A stretch of DNA of 64,000 nucleotides from Chalciporus piperatus (lineage: Eukaryota > Basidiomycota > Agaricomycetes > Boletales > Boletaceae). Made by a program: the position numbers and the translations under genes. Of the stretch, positions 58,722 through 64,000 are shown in pieces (positions within the stretch are counted from its first letter, which is position 1; every line of letters begins with the position of its first letter). Below the pieces are notes generated by a model that saw nothing but the letters and a program-made list of their open reading frames with translations, did not search any database and was not told the origin of the DNA. The stretch spans positions 144,002 through 208,001 of the forward strand of contig JBBPTG010000031.1 of assembly GCA_038093975.1 (NCBI GenBank). The letters run 5' to 3'.

Positions 58722-60745
58722 TTAGTAGATAGTGCCGCCCTCGAAAGTGGTCTTGTTCCAGGCATTTTTCCCGACCTACAATATGATTAGTTAAACGAGT
58801 CGCAAGCGGAATATACTCACCAATTCCAGTACTTCCGTCTCATAAGCCTGCGTGTTTGTTAGATAGAATCAAAAGTGGTATAAAGTAAAAGGCGCACCTT
58901 ACGCTGGGTATCATCGAGTCCGTCCCAATACGTTCGGAATTCGTCCCTCGTTCCGTTACGGTTCACCCGATGAAGCCAGCGGGATGCGCAGAGATTGCTA
59001 TAACAAAATATATTAGCAGAACCGGTACGAATCGCGAAAACAAAGACTTACAACACCGTCTTATACTTTGACAAACACATTTTACGGCCGCCCGAATTTC
59101 CCTTAACCTTTTCGATGTCTGAAGCGACACCCTTACCTCTCTTCCTCGCGTTTGTTTTCGTCGCATCGTCCTCGTTCTTCTTAACGTTGCTCAATGACTC
59201 GGATTGAGTAGGCGCGGGAGGAAGGGGGGGGAGTTTGATTTTTAAGGTTTTTGTTCCAAGAGCTGCTCTAGAATGCGAGCGGACATTAGCATATATTCAA
59301 GGAAAGATACGTGACTTACAAAGGATCAATATAAAATCCCTTTGACTTGCTTTCGTTGTCGTGAGTGGCTGAAGACATATGGTCGATGTCGTTGTTAGCG
59401 GTCGGGGATAGTACAAGTTCGGTCTCGTCATAAGCGGTTGGGGATGGTGCACGCTCGCCACCGTTGTTATTAATGGTCGGGGATAGTGCACGCTTGATGT
59501 TGTTGGTATTACTAGTAGCCGTCGGGCCTGGGGAGGAAAGACACTCGGCGTTGTTGTTACTAACTTGAACGGTCGGAGATGCTAGTGGTAGACGCTCGCG
59601 GTCATCGTTCTCGGTGCTTGGGGATCGAGTAGATCTGTGGGTGGCACTGTCGTTGTTGCTATCAAGGGTAATACTACCTGGGTGGGGAGGTGGTGAGTCG
59701 ACGGTCGATGGTGCGACTTCCGAGTCAACTTGAGGTGACTCAGACATGGCGCCCGTTTCGTCAGAAACTATAAATATATGACAGCTCGGAGTTTAGTACA
59801 TGAGAACTCATACAAAATACCGAACCTTTTATTTTCTTTGAGGGAACCTCGGGCTTTGCTTGTCCCTTTGATTTTCTTTTACCCGTTGTGGTCGAACCCA
59901 GATTATTCTCGTTGGTCGTTTCTTCGCTCTTAACCGACTCTTTACGGTCCTCAATGTAGTTTCCATCCTTGTCGAGGTAGCGTCGGACCCAGCCAGGATA
60001 GTCGAGCACGCATACATAGTCGATTTTCCAGTCGTTATCGGCCAGGGCGAGGAACGGATGCTTCTTGTACATAATCGTGTGAACGAGGTCCTTCGCGCTT
60101 GCACTCGCCTGTCTCCAAGTCCTCGGCGCAAGCCTCTTGTCGACAAGATCCTTCCACGTGCTTTTCAGCTGCGCGCGTATAGCAGTGATTGTACCTGCAT
60201 CCACAGGGTTTCCGTTGTGGTCTTCAAAACAGGCAAACTTCCAGTTCCGATTAGCCTGTCCTTCAGCCGACTTTGTCCACTCTACGAACGAGATCTGGGT
60301 CCAAAATCGAATGTTCGGGTATTTCGCACGCTTGTCGTCGGATTCGGGGGTATCAGGTGGTGCGGACGATCCGAGCGACGTAGACAGCTTGTCGAATGCA
60401 GTCCTAAATTTGAATAGTATTAGACAGAATGATAAAAACATAAAATCTGTACCGAATTGCATCGCGCTCGCTTACAGTCTTGGCCAACTCCATCTTGAGC
60501 TCGAGGTAGTTTTGTCGAAGAAGTCCGATTTCCTGCATATATGCGGCCTGCAACAGATCAACGAGATCAGGAGAGTACCTTAAACACAAACTTACCTGAG
60601 ACATTTGATTAGGTGATTGGAACGAGGAGATGGCGCGATCTGAATAGATATCACAGTCTAGCCCACTACCATTCCCAACGAGTCCAATACCACTGGAATT
60701 ATGGAAAGGATTTCCGGAAACAAGGGAAGGGAATGTAAACTCCAT
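58722..60745 (-). CDS. Hypothetical protein of a basidiomycete family
   Basis: Five or more exons in one frame, ATG 60745 to TAA 58722. It begins MEFTFPSLVSGNPFHNSS, then a short coiled coil (QEIGLLRQNYLELKMELAKT), then the conserved block RTAFDKLSTSLGS, YPNIRFWTQISFVEWTKS and ASAKDLVHTIMYKKHPFLAL. After KRKSKGQAKPEVPSKKIKGS there is a long Ser/Pro/Asn-rich linker (MSESPQVDSEVAP onward) and a basic C-terminal domain ending NAWNKTTFEGGTIY. The N-terminal block recurs in many uncharacterised Agaricomycete proteins. Basic clusters suggest a nuclear or nucleic-acid-binding role, but I cannot name a function. The 5' end faces the copia element. Confidence 0.65.
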
Positions 60746-61553
60746 TTATGTACACTATACACAGTGAAAACGCGTTAATGAGTGAGTTTGGCGAGAGAGA
60801 GATCCAAGACGCGTCGAGACACGTCCCCAATATGGTCAGGAGGCTATTACAGTTCTTATCGACTCCGCTGGGAAATGCCGTGACTACTGTAATGATCGGG
60901 ATTGGAACCGAGATCTCGACAAGTCTCGACATGTCCCTCGATCTGTCTACTTTGCCGACTCTCGTAAAGCCTCCGGTTGTTCATATGACCGGGGATGTGG
61001 CTGTTCTTGTCATTGAGGATATTGTTCCTCAATGGGACAAATATGTCCTTGTTGAACGTATTACGCTCATAGTGTATAGTTCACTACGTTTCCATAAACG
61101 ATAGTTGATTAGGTAATCACCACTGTACACTTATATATTCAAACTCAGTCGATCTGAGTTAATACAACTCTTTTACCACAACCACAACAGTGCAATCAGG
61201 TGAGCGAGCACAAACTTCTTTTGTGTCTACGCAGTATGCTGCTCTGGTAGTCCATAGCCTTATGGCTTAGGGCGACACCAGTTCAACAGGTTATGAGCCC
61301 TGCCAGCACACTTGTGCTTGGCATCATCTGAACGCTCTGGATGACGATGCGTCTTCACGCTCTGAATCCATGTGCTTGTACCACCGCGTTCTAGAAGCGT
61401 TTTCACGCTCTAGTTTCTGCGCTTAAGGCAAGCGACCATGGGGTCGCTATGCCGGTACGAATCCAGAAGCTCTGACTGCGCTTTTTCATTCTTTATTGAA
61501 CGATAAACTTACGCGTTACTCTTCAGATTCGATATTACCATCCATCTCCAACA
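60746..61553. other. Region between the hypothetical gene and the copia reading frame
   Basis: Contains the presumed 5' LTR and untranslated leader of the copia element. A plus-strand frame at 60748-61104 mirrors the neighbouring gene's start and is not considered real. Confidence 0.4.
61050..61189 (+). repeat. Possible 5' LTR of the copia element
   Basis: The stretch starts TGTTGA and ends CAACA, the 5'-TG...CA-3' inverted ends of LTRs, and holds a TATATA sequence near 61133. The 3' LTR lies outside the window, so neither the borders nor the length (about 140 bp, short for an LTR) can be confirmed. Confidence 0.3.
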
Positions 61554-64000
61554 ATGTCTTCCTCCAGCTCGACCTTCGCCTCGATCCCCACGCTCAACGG
61601 CTCGAACTACCTTACTTGGGCCCCCAAGATGCGCGCCTACCTTATGTCCATCGGAGTCTTTTATACGACTCAGAAGGCAGAAGATGATGATGATACCGAT
61701 TGGTCTAAGAACACGGAGAAGGCAGTAGGTTCTCTCTACCTGAAGCTCAACGCTTCCCTCCAACGTCGCTGGGAGGAGGAGAACAACGCCAAGGCCCTTT
61801 GGGACGCCCTCAAGGACGCCTTCTCCCATCCCACTTTCGCCAACGTTTACGAAGAGTACGATACCTTCGAGAACATCAAGTTCTCTCTTCACGAGTCCCC
61901 GGCTGGGACTTTCTCGAAACTCAGGACAGCGTTTCAGAAATTCGATCAGTACAAGTTCCCTCTCTCGGATCGTTGGCAGATCCTGATGACACTGAGGAAA
62001 CTGAAAGTACTTCCTTACATGTCGACGTTCTTACAGCTGCTTAACGCGAAGTCCGGAGATTCGTTGAAGGACGTCACGACTACGGAGATCCAGATAACGG
62101 GCACGGGCGAAACGGCAGTGAGAACTCCACGCGTCGTCACTCGGCCTGGCACTCTTCCTTTTACCCTCGACGAGATTGAGCAAACCGCTCTCGGTGCTTG
62201 GTCACAGCAGAATTCCTCGAAGGCTCCCGCGCCTGCAAAGCCTGCACAGACTGCTCAGGCGTCCAAGATCTCGGCTGTCAAGCCGAAAGGTCAGGACCCG
62301 CAGTTTACGCAGCAGCAGCAGCAGCAGCCGACGAACTCGAACAACGGTCAAGGGAATGCCAACTCAAATGGCAAGAAGAAGAAGAAGCGCGGAACTCGTT
62401 CCGCAGAAGGTCAGGCAAAGAACGAGACTCGCAAGTCTCGTGCCCATGCCAACGACGCTTCAGCGTCCTTCGCTTTCTCTTCCTTCACCACCCCTCCCGT
62501 CGTTGTCGCACCCGCAGCCACAGTCTTCACCACGCCCGCCGCCGACCCTCGTCAACTCGCACACTCCTCTGGTGCTACCCACTACGGGCCACCAGCTTTT
62601 CCACAGACCCTGCGCAGCATTGACCTCGCGCACCGCATCCTGGTCACGCCAACTCCCCAGACGCTTCGTCGTCTCGACAAGGTGGCAAACCCACCTTCGG
62701 ACACGTTGTCTGAGGAACGGCCCAACAAGCGCCTCCATTTAATGGAGCGCGTCGACGTTTCGACCCCGTTTGCATCTGTCGTGGAACTCCCTGACGAGGT
62801 TCCCATCGCACCTCTCGCTCCGCCCCCTCCTCGTCGCCCTACCTTGCGCGAACGTCTCGAAGCACGTTTGCCGGAGACTCCGTCTCCATCACCATCTCCA
62901 CCACCAACGAATGACCCCATTGTCCGCTTGCCCGGACATTGTCGGCAGTCTACGTTCGGTGAGATTGACCCTGGCACCTTCGCTCTGCCATTCATTACCA
63001 CGGTTGCTCCTCTACCGGAAGAGGATATAGTCTCTCTGGGGGAGGAATACGATATCGACGACTACATTGAGCGTTTTTACGCCGATGATGAAGTCGAGTC
63101 GCAACCACTCGATGAGAGGATCGGAGAAGTCTTCCCGGACATGGGAGAGTACTTTGACTTCGACTATGATATGACTGAAAGGTCTGTCTATTCACTCTCG
63201 CATCTTAGCGATGACAACTCACAACTGCCTTATTCACAGCAGTATGTAGAGTATATACTGTCATCTGTCTTAGATAGCGAAGTACCAATGTGTATGTCGA
63301 TGTTCGATCTCGATCCGTGTGAAGAATGTTTTAAGTTGAGCGATCCTGACGACATGTCGGATATTTGGCTCCTTGACTCTGGAGCATCGTCTCACTTCAC
63401 TTATGATATGTCCGATTTTTCGGAATACAAAGAATTTGAAGTCCCTAGGCAATGTAAGACAGCGAACGGTCTAGTACCTATCATAGGTCAAGGCACTGTC
63501 TTGGTTAATTTCAAGGGATCTATCGTCAGATTATCCCCTACCATCTATATGCCCACGACGGACATCAAGCTCGTTTCTATGGGCACTTTACTCCAAGATC
63601 AAGACATCTCTCTACGGTCCGCTGGCAACGGAACATTGATAGATTTTTGGCATGCCCGTAAAAAGGCTACCATTCTTCAGTTCCATTCGCATCCCGGCTC
63701 CACAATGTATTTTATACGTGCCGATGCGGTCAAGACCAAACAATTCGCAAATGTGAAGTTATATGCGACAGACTATGATGTTTTACATCGTCGCTTAGGA
63801 CATGCTTCCAAAGATGTCATACGTGCAGCGAAGAAGCACCTCAAGGATTTCCCTGCGGTTGAAATACCAGCGGATGATCATGTTTGTCCTGGCTGTCAAC
63901 TAGGCAAACAACCTAATCGTGCATTCCCGCCTACTCAACGACGTGCCACTGAACCGTTTGAACTTGTTCACTCGGATCTCAAGTCGTTTGAAACGGAATC
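61554..64000 (+). CDS. Copia gag-pol polyprotein (gag, protease, pre-integrase), incomplete at 3' end
   Basis: One frame is open from ATG 61554 to the window edge (over 815 codons). The gag region opens SSSSSTFASIPTLNGSNYLT and WAPKMRAYLMSIGVF, the UBN2-like copia gag signature, with WEEENNAKALWDALKDAF. A Gln-rich and Lys-rich linker (QQQQQQPTNSNNGQGNANS; GKKKKKRG) and a long Pro-rich and acidic region follow, where a CCHC zinc knuckle would be expected but is not seen. The aspartic protease active site is WLLDSGASSHF (near 63363). The gag-pre-integrase HHCC motif is LHRRLGHASKDV...CPGCQLGKQ, and the integrase core begins FELVHSDLKSFE at the end. No stop or frameshift is visible, so the copy may be recent. 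Confidence 0.88.
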   Translation, partial: MSSSSSTFASIPTLNGSNYLTWAPKMRAYLMSIGVFYTTQKAEDDDDTDWSKNTEKAVGSLYLKLNASLQRRWEEENNAKALWDALKDAFSHPTFANVYEEYDTFENIKFSLHESPAGTFSKLRTAFQKFDQYKFPLSDRWQILMTLRKLKVLPYMSTFLQLLNAKSGDSLKDVTTTEIQITGTGETAVRTPRVVTRPGTLPFTLDEIEQTALGAWSQQNSSKAPAPAKPAQTAQASKISAVKPKGQDPQFTQQQQQQPTNSNNGQGNANSNGKKKKKRGTRSAEGQAKNETRKSRAHANDASASFAFSSFTTPPVVVAPAATVFTTPAADPRQLAHSSGATHYGPPAFPQTLRSIDLAHRILVTPTPQTLRRLDKVANPPSDTLSEERPNKRLHLMERVDVSTPFASVVELPDEVPIAPLAPPPPRRPTLRERLEARLPETPSPSPSPPPTNDPIVRLPGHCRQSTFGEIDPGTFALPFITTVAPLPEEDIVSLGEEYDIDDYIERFYADDEVESQPLDERIGEVFPDMGEYFDFDYDMTERSVYSLSHLSDDNSQLPYSQQYVEYILSSVLDSEVPMCMSMFDLDPCEECFKLSDPDDMSDIWLLDSGASSHFTYDMSDFSEYKEFEVPRQCKTANGLVPIIGQGTVLVNFKGSIVRLSPTIYMPTTDIKLVSMGTLLQDQDISLRSAGNGTLIDFWHARKKATILQFHSHPGSTMYFIRADAVKTKQFANVKLYATDYDVLHRRLGHASKDVIRAAKKHLKDFPAVEIPADDHVCPGCQLGKQPNRAFPPTQRRATEPFELVHSDLKSFETE

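Larger units (their letters stand above)
61050..64000 (+). mobile_element. Ty1/copia retrotransposon, 5' part
   Basis: Possible LTR, leader and the first three kilobases of a single long gag-pol frame, cut off by the window edge before most of the integrase and the reverse transcriptase. Confidence 0.85.

Noticed and set aside
60748..61104. Plus-strand frame next to the copia element
   Set aside because: It overlaps the start of the hypothetical gene and the presumed LTR, with no recognisable domain.

Overview
The window is nuclear DNA from a filamentous basidiomycete, most likely an Agaricomycete. Three things point there: genes are split by many 45-65 bp GT-AG introns, the protein families are typical of mushroom-forming fungi (sedolisin-type S53 peptidases, large F-box families, TKL-like kinases with an HGD/HAD catalytic loop, a basidiomycete-only hypothetical family), and a Ty1/copia retrotransposon is present. 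A Rhizoctonia/Ceratobasidiaceae-like source is my guess only. Coordinates of spliced genes run from start codon to stop codon and include introns.

Layout. 0-7.3 kb: clathrin light chain (partial, -), an F-box protein (-) sharing a 130 bp divergent promoter with the mitochondrial PGP phosphatase GEP4 (+), then an Mdl1-like mitochondrial ABC half-transporter (+). 9.0-11.4 kb: secreted sedolisin 1 (+). 12.2-17.5 kb: a multi-pass membrane protein (-), a decayed BCS1-type AAA ATPase (+) and an omega-type GST (-). 18.0-22.7 kb: a TRAPPC11 (foie gras/Gryzun) subunit (-). 23.3-25.9 kb: a 15-cysteine metallothionein whose second intron is about 2.3 kb and holds a tRNA-like SINE head and a tandemly duplicated, degenerate reading frame on the other strand. 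26.3-30.7 kb: a small secreted protein, a broken Kri1 copy, an AT-rich island with a basidiomycete-specific gene, and a SUR7/PalI membrane protein. 32.1-37.9 kb: an F-box/LRR-like protein, a CipC-like acidic protein, a DUF2156 aminoacyltransferase and a PTRHD1-type peptidyl-tRNA hydrolase. 37.9-43.0 kb: gene-poor. 43.0-45.4 kb: sedolisin 2. 46.6-57.8 kb: two kinase genes with their flanks form a large inverted duplication enclosing mitochondrial HSP70, an ACAD10/11-type APH-like kinase and a third kinase. 58.7-60.7 kb: a hypothetical protein. 61.0-64.0 kb: 5' part of a copia element that runs off the window.

Working together: several genes serve mitochondria (GEP4 in cardiolipin synthesis, the Mdl1-like exporter, mtHSP70 with a visible heat-shock element) but they are scattered, not clustered. 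I see no biosynthetic cluster, defence island or CRISPR array, and nothing that clearly amounts to a new biological system. The most unusual features are the metallothionein with its invaded giant intron, the inverted kinase duplication with one copy turned into a probable pseudokinase, and a dispersed repeat that abuts two different broken genes.
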